NCBI GenBank assembly: GCA_020747015.1
Contig: JAGTJM010000090.1
Location: 1 to 64,000 of the forward strand
Length of the DNA: 64,000 nucleotides
Reading direction: 5' to 3'
Source of the DNA: Pyrenochaeta sp. MPI-SDFR-AT-0127
Lineage: Eukaryota; Ascomycota; Dothideomycetes; Pleosporales; Cucurbitariaceae
The translations under genes and the position numbers were made by a program. This document shows, one piece after another, positions 22,121-32,330 of the stretch. The notes below the pieces were generated by a model. The model did no database searches, was not told the origin of the DNA, and saw nothing but the letters and a program-made list of their open reading frames with translations. The first letter of the stretch is position 1; each line of letters opens with the position of its first letter.

Positions 22121-25100
22121 ATGGCGTCACATGCTGATAGCGCGCACGACCTCCTCGATCTCGACATCTCGACATTGCGGCAGTTTGTCGACCTGTTTCC
22201 CACTGAAGGTCTTTCCAAAGTCATCACTGGCTACCTAAGCAGCGGTATATCAAGATTCCCGCTCGTACAGGATGGCGACTCACGGGATGGGCCGGACTTG
22301 AGCGAAGGAGGGGTAGCTTTGTCGCAGGATGTACCCGTCTCGCAGGAGGATTGTTTGGTGTTGATGACTGTAAGCGCTCAAATCCAGAGTCAATTCATCC
22401 AGTATGACGGCTCACATGCTGATTGAATGACAGGAGGGCATATCAGAGGCAGACAAGTCCCCACTTGCCTACTGCCTGCTTGGGGACTTCTACCTCTCAC
22501 TAGAGGAATACGAGAGTGCTGTAGAAACCACAAGGAGAGGTCTAAAGTACGCCGCAACCGAGGCCAAGAAGACTGACTTGTCCTTTCAAAGGTTGGTAGT
22601 GAGACTCATTGACACTCAATACCGCGCTAATGGCCTTAGAACACGTGATGCACTGAACAGCACGCTCGCTACCGCATTGGTCTACCATCAAGCACCAAGG
22701 AATCACCCAGAAGCCAAGGATATCTTTCAGTCCATCCTAAAGCGTAAGCCGCAATTCACGCCTTCTCTCATTGGCATCGGACTGGTCTTGGAGGAAGAGG
22801 AAGAGTACGAGCAGGCGTTCCGGTTCCTCGAGCAAGCACTAGAGCAAGACCCGTCAAATGGCCGCATCGGTGCCGAGTCGGCCTGGTGTCAGGCTCTCGC
22901 CGGCGACTATACGGCTGGGTTGAAACGACTTCAAGATTATCTAGACTACCCTCAACTAGACGCATCGAGCCAACGTGGTCGAGAACTCCGCGCGCAGACA
23001 TTATATAGAATAGGTGTCTGCATTTGGGAACTCGACTCGTCCAAGGCTGCAAGGAAAGACCGAAACGGAGCATATGCAAAGTTACTCGCAGCTATCAAGG
23101 CAAACCCGAATTATGCACCAGCATACACTCTGCTTGGCATCTTCTATGAGGACTACAACAAAGATCGTAGACGCGCGAGACAATGCTTCCAAAAAGCCTT
23201 TGAATTGTCTCCTTCCGAAATCGTTGCGGCAGAACGCCTTGCTCGACTGTTTGCTAATCAAGGTGAATGGGACATCGTTGAAGTCGTCTCACAACGGGTA
23301 GTTGATTCAGGCAAGGCGCGACAAGTACCCGGATCGAAGAGAAAGGGCGTGAGTTGGCCATTCTCGGCGCTCGGTGTCGTCCAGATGAACAAGCAAGAGT
23401 ATCAGAAGAGCGTCGTATCGTTCTTGTCGGCGCTCCGAATTAGCCCAGATGACTATTACTCGTATGTTGGACTCGGCGAAAGCTACCACAATTCTGGGCG
23501 ATACAACTCCGCCAGTCGCGCTTTCAAGTACGCTGAGAATCCTACTGATGGTGTTGTCTTCAAGAAAACCGACGATGAGAGCTGGTTTACAAAGTATATG
23601 CTTGCCAACGTCAACCGCGAACTGAGCGAGTTTGACGAGGCCCTTCAAGGCTACGAAGCAGTCTTGGTTGATCGACCAAAGGAGTTTGGTGTATCAATCG
23701 CGCTTCTTCAAACCCTCGTGGAGAAAGGCTGGCACTGCATCGAAACCGGATTCTTCGGAGAGGCTATCGATAGCGCTGTACGAGCAATTGAAGTGGCTAC
23801 AACCATTTCCAGTTACAAGCCAGACGCCTTCAATCTGTGGAAAGCAGTTGGAGATGCGTGCAGTTTGTTCAGTTGGGTTCAAGAGAGGCTCAAGATATTC
23901 CCTGTTGAACAGGTCACGCAAGTGCTGTCCAGCCATTCAGATATCGGAGTGAACTTTGATGCGTACAAATCCATGGATGGAATCGGACAAGATGCCCTTG
24001 CATCTATTTCCGAAGGGAAGGATGCTACTCTCAACAAAGCCATCAAAGCAGCAATTCTCGCTCAAAAACGGGCGATATCCAGCTGCGCCCATGATATACA
24101 CGCGCAAGCTGTAGCATGGTACAATCTCGGCTGGACCGAGTATCGGGCTCATGTCTGTCTCGAGCAAGAGAACAACAATGGGTCACACCCTACGACCTTC
24201 CTCCGCGCAGCTATGAAGTGTTTCAAAAATGCCATTGAGCTCGAGGCGGGGAATGCCGAATTCTGGAACTCACTTGGTGTCATCACCACAACACTGAGCC
24301 CAAAGGTTGCTCAGCACGCCTTTGTTCGCTCGCTTCATCTCAATGAGCGAAGCGTACATACATGGACGAACCTTGGTGCATTGTACCTGCTGCAGAATGA
24401 TCTTGAGCTCGCGCATCAAGCGTTCTCACGAGCCCAGTCGCAGGACCCCGACTATTCTCTCGCCTGGGTTGGCGAAGGTCTTGTTGCACTTGTTACGGGA
24501 GACACGAATGAGGCACTTTCTCACTTCACACATGCATTTGAGCTCTCAGAATCATCATTACTCTTGACAAAACGACAGTATGCCGTCTCTGCATTCGACT
24601 TCCTCCTCTCATCACCCTCATCTAAGAGCAATATCACCAACCTGATTCAACCACTCTTCGCTCTCCAACAACTCAGTCTTCAGGTACCATACGATATCTC
24701 ACACAAACATCTTGCGGCTCTCTTCTTGGAACGAATCGGCAACTACGATGCTGCGGTGACTGCACTACAGTCAGTGGCCGAGTCAGTGGAGCAGGAGTAT
24801 GAGAAGTCGGAATCACTGCTGTCTCTGGCTCGTGTTGCGCAAGCAAAGACTGATCTGGCACGTAACTTGCTCGCCGTGGGCTCTAATGAAGATGCTGCGG
24901 AAGAAGCCGAAACAGCGTTGGACCTGCTCTCCGAACTCGACAGTGATGCGAGCCAATCAGCACTATCTACCGAACAACTAGTAAAAGCTAAAACTTCGGC
25001 ACGTCTGACGGCGGGACTCGCGCACTACTTCAAGGGGGCCCTTGACGCTGCGATCCCATACTTTCGCTCCTCTCTTGAAGCCACTGGCTCCAACCCTGAC

Positions 25101-25664
25101 GTCATCTGCCTTCTTGCTGAAGTACTATGGGCCAAGGGCGGCGAAGACGAAAAGCAAGTTGCACGCGATCAACTTTTCAATGCCATCGAGAAGCACGAAG
25201 GTCACTTCGGCTTGCTGACTTTGATCGGTGCAATGACTGTGCTTGACGATGACTTAGAGACCATGGAAGCTATTAAAGATGACTTGGACCACTTGCGCGC
25301 AAATAAAAGCCTCAGCGACGAGCAGCTCGCTCGCGTGGAGAAAGTCATCGAGGCCATTTCAGTCTCACTAGGAGGGGAAGAACAAGAGCTCGATGAAGCG
25401 CGACGCAGCATCATGCTCGCGCCATGGAAACACACAGGATGGTCAGAACTAGCCGATGCTGCTCGAGGCAATTTTTTTGCAAGTACGCTCGCCAAAGAAA
25501 CGGCAACGAGAAACGCACCGCCTCATGGAGCACTAGGGGCTGTCGGCTTAGCAGGTGCAATGGCCTCCACTGGCGACGTGAGAGATGTCCAGAGGGCAAT
25601 TGTTCTCGCACCTTGGCGTAAAGAAAGCTGGACTGAGTTGGTGGAGTGCGTGAGGGCTGCTTGA
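22121..25664 (+). CDS. SKI3: SKI3 C-terminal part (TPR superhelix)
   Basis: This is the rest of Ski3, on the strand opposite its N-terminal part. Exons are 22121-22369 and 22434-25664 (1,158 aa); the 64-nt intron (GTAAGC...GAATGACAG) fits in phase. The first ATG gives MASHADSAHD and the frame then enters family sequence at once: LDLDISTLRQFVDLFP, EGLSKVITGYL and CLLGDFYLSLEEY. TPR repeats follow throughout (for example NYAPAYTLLGIFYEDY, DYYSYVGLGESYHNSGRY, AEFWNSLGVITTTLSP, VHTWTNLGALYLL, DYSLAWVGEGLVAL). The end carries two IMLAPWKHTGWSELAD/IVLAPWRKESWTELVE repeats, the conserved Ski3 C-terminal signature. In known Ski complexes this superhelix binds Ski2 and Ski8. Taken with the minus-strand part the total is about 1,445 residues, the usual length of Ski3. 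Apart from the split it is intact. Confidence 0.9.
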
Positions 25665-27025
25665 AGAAGCATGTCGATCGAGCAATGAGGGATGAAATTA
25701 TAATGAGAGCTGGTCTTAGATACTAGGAGAATTCCCCAGTCAATCGATGCGTGAAACTCTTAGTACCAAGAACCAGAATCAACCCCCAAGACTTGTCATG
25801 ACCTCTTATTCTTGTCTTTCTGAACAACTGCTGTTATCTTGACATACACTTCCATACCGGTGTTCCCAAACTGTATCCTGCTTTCGTAGTCCTGCTGTCA
25901 GCCCCATTTGCGGCGTCAATGAGGTTAATCCTATGCTGGGAAGGGTTAATGCAAGGCCAATGTTCCACTCAGCCCACTGGTTATCGTCAGATTGTCGGCT
26001 GGAAAGCGAAATTATCTCTTACTTGTACATTGGCATCATCGTGCCATGTTCAAGGTAGCGAACAAGACAACCGTCTCCCCTGTCTAGCCTTTCATCCTGG
26101 TTCGCCATCAATAAGTGAGAGCGGCATTGATAGGTATTTATGCCTGGGCTTGCTTATCTTGAGAGCTCTCATTTCTCTATCGACCAGTCTTCAAGGGTCT
26201 AAATGAGTTCGCCTGGCGAGGCTGACACTGCCCACGCTCTTAGATATTTTCAGCCCTCACTCACGAGAGCGGCTTAACCGAGGGGCACGTCCAATGGAGC
26301 CTGCTTATCAAACACCTTGTGAATCCTTCCATGCAGGGCGTATTTGTGCGAATAGGTCTAGATTTGAAACGGCTTTCTATGAATCAACTCTCTTTCCTAC
26401 ACGTTCTTCTGTTGCTCCGTGATCATCTTAGGTTATGTGCAAATCTCTCAGAATGCAGAACCAAAACTTGTAGCGATAGTCTCGATATCCTTGTTCATGT
26501 CGTTCTGGAAGGGACATGAATTCTTGAATTTGAAGCATTATAAGAAGTAAAAGCACTAATACATTAGCCTATAATACTACGCCCGAGGCGCTCCCTCGGA
26601 TGTACGGACTCGCTTCGATTCAAATCCCGACGAGTAGCTTTCCATGTTGAACGTTGGTTGCTCTCATCTAATTGGTAGAAAGAACTTCTCGTCCAAGTAT
26701 GTAAGGGCTTACCTACAACCACTTTCCTAAGGAAGTTTGGTGAAATACATTATTCTATGCTGGTAGGGTTGTGAACCCATGTGCCAAGCCGTTGTAGCTA
26801 AGTGAAGTCTGACCGTCAACACCCTGGTGTTTTCAGAGCTAATTGTACTAGCGCATATTTAAGTAACCAAGGTATGGTCATAACTTTTGGCGGCGGGATT
26901 AGGCCTCACTTGGCTAGCATTTGAGCTACGTATAAATGATGACGGCACCCACAGAAGCTTTGTTCATTTCTCCAGCTTCGAGGTGCTTCAATCCTGTATC
27001 TGCCCCTTCCCAACACTTGTCAAAG
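25665..27025. other. Intergenic, no supported gene
   Basis: 1.36 kb without a supportable gene. A hairpin-forming ccgagg...cctcgg element lies near 26583-26600 and a tRNA-like T-arm string follows, but no complete tRNA folds. A TATA-like tataaat at 26931 lies 95 bp before the next gene's ATG. Confidence 0.4.
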
Positions 27026-27658
27026 ATGAAACACTCTGCCGCTGTTCTCTTTGGCCTTGCCACTGCCATTTGTGCCGTCGATATACGCTGCCATCCTGGC
27101 CTTTCTTCTGCTTGCCAGTCTGGTTGGACTGTGGCCTGTACCAATGTCAACCCCAACGTTTGTTGCTTCAACAGCGGGACCGAGTTTTCTTCGGCCAGTA
27201 TTGTTGCCGTGCCAAGGGGCTGGCAACTGGCCGCTGAAGGCTTTACCAATCCAGACTGCACCGTGCACGCTACTCAGCAGGACAACTACCCGACGCAACC
27301 CGATATGTGCCTTCACTTCGTCTCGGATCCAGTAAAACAATTATCTCTTAGATCCGCAAAATACTGGTTCGGCCAGTGGAGCAAGAGAGATGCCGGTACC
27401 TCCACAGCGTCGGCGCCAGGCAGTGAATGCACAGCATACCAGCAAGTCGATACCTTGACTTTCGAGGACGGAACAAAGTTTTCCATTGAAAACATTGGCG
27501 AAGATGATTTGCAAAAATTTGCAAGTGTCCTACCTTTTCCTAATACTTCGATATTCTTTCCAATTACTAACCTGTCTTCACAGATTGCGATTGCCAACAA
27601 CGGAACCAATCCTGCAGAGATTCCGGACCAACTCAAGGTGTTTCAAATTGGGGAATAA
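27026..27658 (+). CDS. Small secreted Cys-rich protein
   Basis: Function unknown. The ATG at 27026 opens a signal peptide (KHSAAVLFGLATAICA) and gives 210 aa; the frame is open 30 codons further upstream but that part is not signal-like. The mature N-terminal domain shows a Cys pattern with CTNVNPNVCCF, followed by a KR site (WSKRDAG) and a C-terminal segment DTLTFEDGTKFSIENI. The last 100 bases contain a textbook branch and acceptor (TTACTAACC...TTCACAG at 27583), so a 59-nt intron (27525-27583, donor GTGTCC) is possible. It would change the C-terminus to a Cys-bearing tail ending at about 27680. A TATA-like box lies at 26931. The N-terminal domain resembles the secreted protein at 33392, so the two may be distant paralogues. 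Confidence 0.65.
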   Translation: MKHSAAVLFGLATAICAVDIRCHPGLSSACQSGWTVACTNVNPNVCCFNSGTEFSSASIVAVPRGWQLAAEGFTNPDCTVHATQQDNYPTQPDMCLHFVSDPVKQLSLRSAKYWFGQWSKRDAGTSTASAPGSECTAYQQVDTLTFEDGTKFSIENIGEDDLQKFASVLPFPNTSIFFPITNLSSQIAIANNGTNPAEIPDQLKVFQIGE

Positions 27659-27979
27659 AAGTTGTGTTTGACAAGTGATCTTGGGCGACGACATTTTGAG
27701 CAGTGCTTGAAGGACAGGGTTTTTTGCTTGGACATTCCTTCCGGTGGTGTGATGAGCTTCAATATTTATTGAATGTGCGAGGCTATGGTTGAGTTGCAAT
27801 ATGTATTCTGAACTGTTTTCTGTGGGTAGTGAGATTTTGGTCGGCCTACTGACAGGGCTGCAGTCGTTGAGCCCGAACTGGTGAACGAATTATGGCAATG
27901 TAGACCTTTTGGCTCAGGTACAGCACGCTGTTGTGCCCATCCCGCTAGATAGAACTTCTGAGGTGGTAACTGCATGGTC
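27659..27979. other. Intergenic, no supported gene
   Basis: About 320 bp after the secreted-protein stop; if its possible last intron is used, the first 20 bases or so are coding. Beyond that I see nothing I can support before the copia-like relic. Confidence 0.35.
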
Positions 27980-28130
27980 CAAGGTCTGTCATCTGGAAGC
28001 ATACTTTGATTCTTTTTTATATCCGTGATGCTCGGCGCAACGATCTTGAGATCATCCACATGCATTGCAATGTACTTATGGCTGCGCACGAAGGTGCCAA
28101 GGTTGGCATTGATAGGCTCGTCGTCCTGTC
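27980..28130 (-). mobile_element. Copia-like reverse transcriptase relic
   Basis: On the minus strand the frame reads HKYIAMHVDDLKIVAPS (DD at about 28051-28056). This matches the YVDDL catalytic core of Ty1/copia-type reverse transcriptases with its usual hydrophobic flanks. The frame starts at 28089 and runs on to 27766 but loses family likeness after about 30 residues, and upstream sequence is interrupted. No integrase, GAG or LTR is seen. I infer a small, old retrotransposon fragment. The motif is short, so chance likeness cannot be excluded. Confidence 0.4.
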
Positions 28131-28798
28131 GCCTAGAATCGCGGCCCCTAATATCTCTGACTACATCGCATGCTTTAACTACTCCCTACAATTCGTAAAT
28201 CAACGCTCCGCAAGGTGGGTTCGGGATTGAGGGAGCAGATCGAGCGCGACTGCTAAGCGTTTTGGACGCTCTACTTGGCCATGTGGAATCTGGCTCTGAC
28301 GTTGGTCATATCGCGTTAAAGAGCGTGAACGGTACGGACGACTGCCAATAAGGACAAGTTAGGAGGGCAAGGATGTATCGTTAAGCATCTTGGACTTTTA
28401 CGGATATTTTGCTGCTTGTGGTGGCGCTGATTTACTTAGTCTAACTGGCCATATCTATGTTCTTACTCTTTGCACTTTTGGAATGCCCCTTGTGGCTCTT
28501 AATCACAGGGTGATTTGCTGTCCTTGGGTGAAAGGGCAAGGCTGACTGCAGAGTAGAGCAAAATTGCGAATTCAGGAATCTATTACCAGAGGCATGGAAC
28601 TTTGCCATTTCTAGCAAGACGATTAGTCAGAAACCGTGCTACGTGTGTATCAATAAACCAAAGAAGAAGGAGATGGTGCTAGCTACTATCATCACGCTAT
28701 GGTGGTCGGGTGCTAGTGTGTTGTAAGTTTGATTTCCAGCGATAGGAGTTCTAGGTTTAATTTATGACCTGTCTATACCCAGATACAAGTCTCTTCTT
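28131..28798. other. Intergenic, probably old repeat debris
   Basis: No open gene. The stretch beside the copia-like relic may be more of the same element, but nothing is readable. Confidence 0.3.
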
Positions 28799-29740
28799 TT
28801 AAAGAGTCTTTTCAATCTCTGCCAAGTCGTCCATTGCGTTTTTCACAGCCGTCCTCACTACGTCTCCCACAGGCAGGTATGGTCGTCTTGGCTTGACCTT
28901 TTCTTCCGCACCCTCAATTCCGGCCAGTTTGGCACTATATTGGCCAACGGCATGCTTAGTTGGCGCGATTCCAGCTTTGGCGGGGCTTTCTGCTAGGGCT
29001 GCTTTGCGGTGCAGTTCCAATGCTTCTTGCGTCTTCCCGCTCACGTACAACTCATAGATCTTTGAAATGGTCTTTGGAAACACGTTGCTGAATCCTGAGA
29101 CGCAACCTGCACTTCCAACAGCGAGGCCAGCTAGTAGCCAATCCGCTTGTCCGGCGTAGACTGAAAATGTGTCTGATGGTAGTTCCGCACAAAGGCGAGT
29201 GATTTTTGCAACACTTCCGCAAGTGAGCTTTACGCCCACAATCTTTCCTGGGTTCCGTTTCGCAAGCGCTGCGATAGTGATTGAGTCAAGATCCACACCG
29301 TTTGACACGCCTGGGAAGTTGTAAATGACAATTGGCAGGTCACTCTTCTGGGCAACCTCGTCGTAGAAAGCCTCTACCACCTCTTTTGACGTTGCAGGTC
29401 CGTAGTATGCTGCAGGAAGGAGTAATCCATAGTTTGCTCCAGCAGCTATAGCATCTTTAATGCTCTCCAAGACTTGCCGCACACTGAAACCGCTCACACC
29501 CACCATCAATGGGTAATCGGGCCCAACAGCCTCCCTGGCAGTTTTCACGAGAGCAATCTTCTCCTCTCGTGTGAGCAAAAAGGCTTCAGCATTAGATCCT
29601 AGCACCACAAGACCGGCAAGACCAGACTTGGCAAGATAGGTGAAGTATGTTTTCTGAGCGGCGTGATCTACATCGCCCGTGGAGGGATCGTAGAACGTGA
29701 CTGCGGGGCACCATACACCAGGAGCTGGAGGAGGAGCCAT
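28799..29740 (-). CDS. DHDPS/NAL-family aldolase
   Basis: A class I aldolase of the dihydrodipicolinate synthase/N-acetylneuraminate lyase family, cleaving or forming 2-oxo acids through a Schiff base. It is a single exon of 313 aa from ATG 29740. Family features seen: a GSNAEAFLLTREE segment in the position of the GTTGE/SE motif (about residues 48-60), the Tyr of VIYNFPG (Y140), and the Schiff-base Lys of GVKLTCG (K171), all at normal spacing. Fungi do not make lysine by the DHDPS route, so fungal members are usually catabolic. Candidates are 4-hydroxy-2-oxoglutarate or 2-keto-3-deoxy sugar acid aldolase (for example L-threo-3-deoxy-hexulosonate). The sequence alone does not decide which. 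No pathway neighbour is adjacent, and no targeting signal is seen. Confidence 0.85.
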   Translation of the reverse strand: MAPPPAPGVWCPAVTFYDPSTGDVDHAAQKTYFTYLAKSGLAGLVVLGSNAEAFLLTREEKIALVKTAREAVGPDYPLMVGVSGFSVRQVLESIKDAIAAGANYGLLLPAAYYGPATSKEVVEAFYDEVAQKSDLPIVIYNFPGVSNGVDLDSITIAALAKRNPGKIVGVKLTCGSVAKITRLCAELPSDTFSVYAGQADWLLAGLAVGSAGCVSGFSNVFPKTISKIYELYVSGKTQEALELHRKAALAESPAKAGIAPTKHAVGQYSAKLAGIEGAEEKVKPRRPYLPVGDVVRTAVKNAMDDLAEIEKTL

Positions 29741-31067
29741 AATGTTGTTGTTGATGATGATGATGGATTTCGGGTATGGCGAAGTTATGATATGGCGCTG
29801 GAGAATTTAGGTGGGGGTCGATTGGTGGAATGGCGGGGTAAGGCAAGCAGTCGAAAGCGTGAACACAGATGTACTAAAGGCCTGAATTCCTCTCGGTCCG
29901 ATTGCTGATTGCAACAAAGACTGTGGGCAAAGAATCAGAGAATTAATTCTTCCGTCAACGAGAAGTAGTGGCATGTTATGCAAAGTCGGGAGTGGTCCCG
30001 CCATCCTGCAATATCCGGCGGGCGTCTTCCGACTTTTCCGGACAACCTTCCGTATTCTCAAGCCTTTGTCGGTCGCCCACCCCCATCCTCTCGCAGACTC
30101 ATCTTGATATGACTCATTTCACACTCCTTGAGTATCGAATTGCTGATTGTACATGTAACTCGCAGTACATCTTGGCTGACCGGGCGCGACTATATGATGC
30201 TTAGATCTTCCGTGGGCACCAACGTCGTGGGACAGGTGGGGGTTTTGGCGAATGAGGGAATTGATAAAGCACCACTCCTCTCACATCACTACAATATTCC
30301 CCGAAGATTTAAAGCGTACTATTTCTTGGTACAGTGGTTTGCCCCTCAAACATAAATGGACTTGCTTGGCTAACCGCAAGCAGAACTCTGATCCCTTGCC
30401 TCCCCGTGCTGAGGAGACGTAGAGACGCATTCATGCATCGCGAGCCAATCGGTTTGGCTAATACTCCCTACTTCATCGTGTTGCTCATTGAACCCCTCAG
30501 CTGTCTGAACACCCCGCCGATCAATAGTAACAACCCGGAAAGGTCCCGTGGGGTATCTATCCTTGACTACCGCAAATGCCTTGGGTAAGGAAGCATTTGA
30601 CTCAACTACGGTGCTAGTAAACCATACTCAGAACTAGTATTTTGTTTTCTTCCCGCTTGCTGGCTTCTTAGACTCGAGCGAAGAAAAGGAGATCTCTAGC
30701 GCCCATTAACAAACCTCAGCTCTCGAAGTAGCAAGAAAACCTAATGCGAAGGACTCAAGGCGCTGAGCTCACAAGGTATCACTTGGTTGATGAGGAACTA
30801 GATATTATACTCTGGTTAGTAAACATACCAACTACTGATTAGCGTACTACGCTTAATGGCTGAAAATCTACGTAGGGAGAAGTAGAGTAACGACAACGTA
30901 TCATATCGTGCGGTAGCATCATCCAGTCTCTGCTCGAGACGATAAGAGTATACTATCTTACCGTCTGTGTTAAATACATTGCCCTTCCTTCTAGTAACCT
31001 TGTCTAATCTTATGTCCTCTTGAGACTATTCGAGATCCGTGTGTACAAAAACTTGAATGCAACTCTC
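29741..31067. other. Intergenic, no supported gene
   Basis: 1.3 kb with only short, motif-free frames. The first 100 bp upstream of the aldolase hold an ATG-poor leader with a repeated 'gatgatgatg' run at about 29755. No transposon motif recognised. Confidence 0.4.
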
Positions 31068-31579
31068 CTATGCACCCTGTGTGGTAGATTGTACGTCCTC
31101 ATGAGTCTCCTGTACATGATAATAATCTAGCATGGCATTGTCATTATTTTCGCAAGCTCAAAGGGCTTAGACGAATACTTACATCGCGCATCCCATCGTC
31201 CACCCGCCTCCTCAAAGCACCGTGACCATTCCCAGTCTGGATTAGCTGTCTTCAGCGCATCCACCTCTGCCTTCTGCTCTTGTGTCATACACCAACCACC
31301 GCGATACTCTCTACCATCGGTGACCTGAATACATGTTGTCTTTACAGGGTCCGTAAAGTAGAAGTTCTTGGGAGGATCGTTTGGTTCACCATAGTAGTCG
31401 TCGACCCATTCAGCGCCAAGGAGTTCAAAGCACTTTGCAATAGTGCGGGAAGGGTCTTGAGATTTCAATTCATCTACTCGATGCTCAAGGGTGCCTGAGA
31501 GCAGCCATGCTCCAGTGGAAGAGCGGGTTGGATCCGGGCAACACACTTCAGCGTCAACAGTAGGACAAGAAGACTCCAT
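31068..31579 (-). CDS. Small orphan protein with internal repeat
   Basis: Not a recognised family. The ATG at 31579 gives a frame of 150 aa to 31127. A strong GTAAGT donor near its end supports two exons, 31579-31183 and 31126-31068 (151 aa), with a 56-nt intron ending ATGCTAG; the two models differ only in the last 20 residues. The protein lacks a signal peptide. It contains two similar helical units of about 30 residues: one around VDELKSQDPSRTIAKCFELLG, repeated as VDALKTANPDWEWSRCFEEAG. Each is followed by a W and a D/C turn, which suggests an internal duplication. Cys residues are frequent (CPTVDAEVCCPDP at the start). Location and role are unknown. Confidence 0.55.
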
Positions 31580-32330
31580 GTTATGAGATGTGATGAGGGA
31601 TTAGATAGTGAGAGCTGGTGAAATAATTATGTAGAAGAACTCGCAATGCTATATACAGTCCTCGAGGCAAGTTGAAACATGAGGGGGTGGCGGTGTCACC
31701 TTGTGCCACCATGTGACAAATGAGGTGGGGGCGCCTAGCATCGCCTTCGCCCCAACGAGTCCACTATAGTACAGGGTACACGAAGTGGATATGGCCAAGG
31801 CGTAAAGGGATTTTGCGGCTCGGCCACTACAACCGGCTATACTACGTCAACTTGTGGATGGTATGTTTTGTAGATCGAACTCTAATAATAGTATCTCTAG
31901 TAGGAAATATCGCACTAGCGATCAAGATGTAAGACAGAAACAACAACCATTGTGATTACGCCGGAGCGTATAGACCCAGCCAACATCTTTCCATTAAAGT
32001 GCTAAACAGGAGACCGCAAACATAGCTGCAGCATCTTTCTCTGATTGAATCTGCTTGTAATCAAGAGCTAATATCATGAGATGTACCTTACTGTCATATA
32101 GAGGGTAGTTGGACTTGAATTTAGGAGGTATAATTAATTCAAGTTGGAAATAAGCAGAAAGTTGGAGGCATGACATACACACACGTTGAATTCGTTCAAG
32201 CCCTTTTTGTTTTTCACACAAGCACAATTCAGGTCATTCAACGCCATAAGATACAACATGCTACAAATCTAAAAGTTTGCCCACAGAGTTACCTCGCCTG
32301 CTAGTGTTTCTCATACACTTTATTTCCTAA
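31580..32330. other. Intergenic, no supported gene
   Basis: AT-rich 750 bp with no supportable gene. The left end is the promoter side of the minus-strand orphan at 31579. Confidence 0.4.

Noticed and set aside
26570..26650. tRNA-like string with a hairpin like a long variable arm and a TTCRA-type loop
   Set aside because: No matching 5' acceptor half or D-arm can be paired; the T-stem does not close. Not a tRNA.
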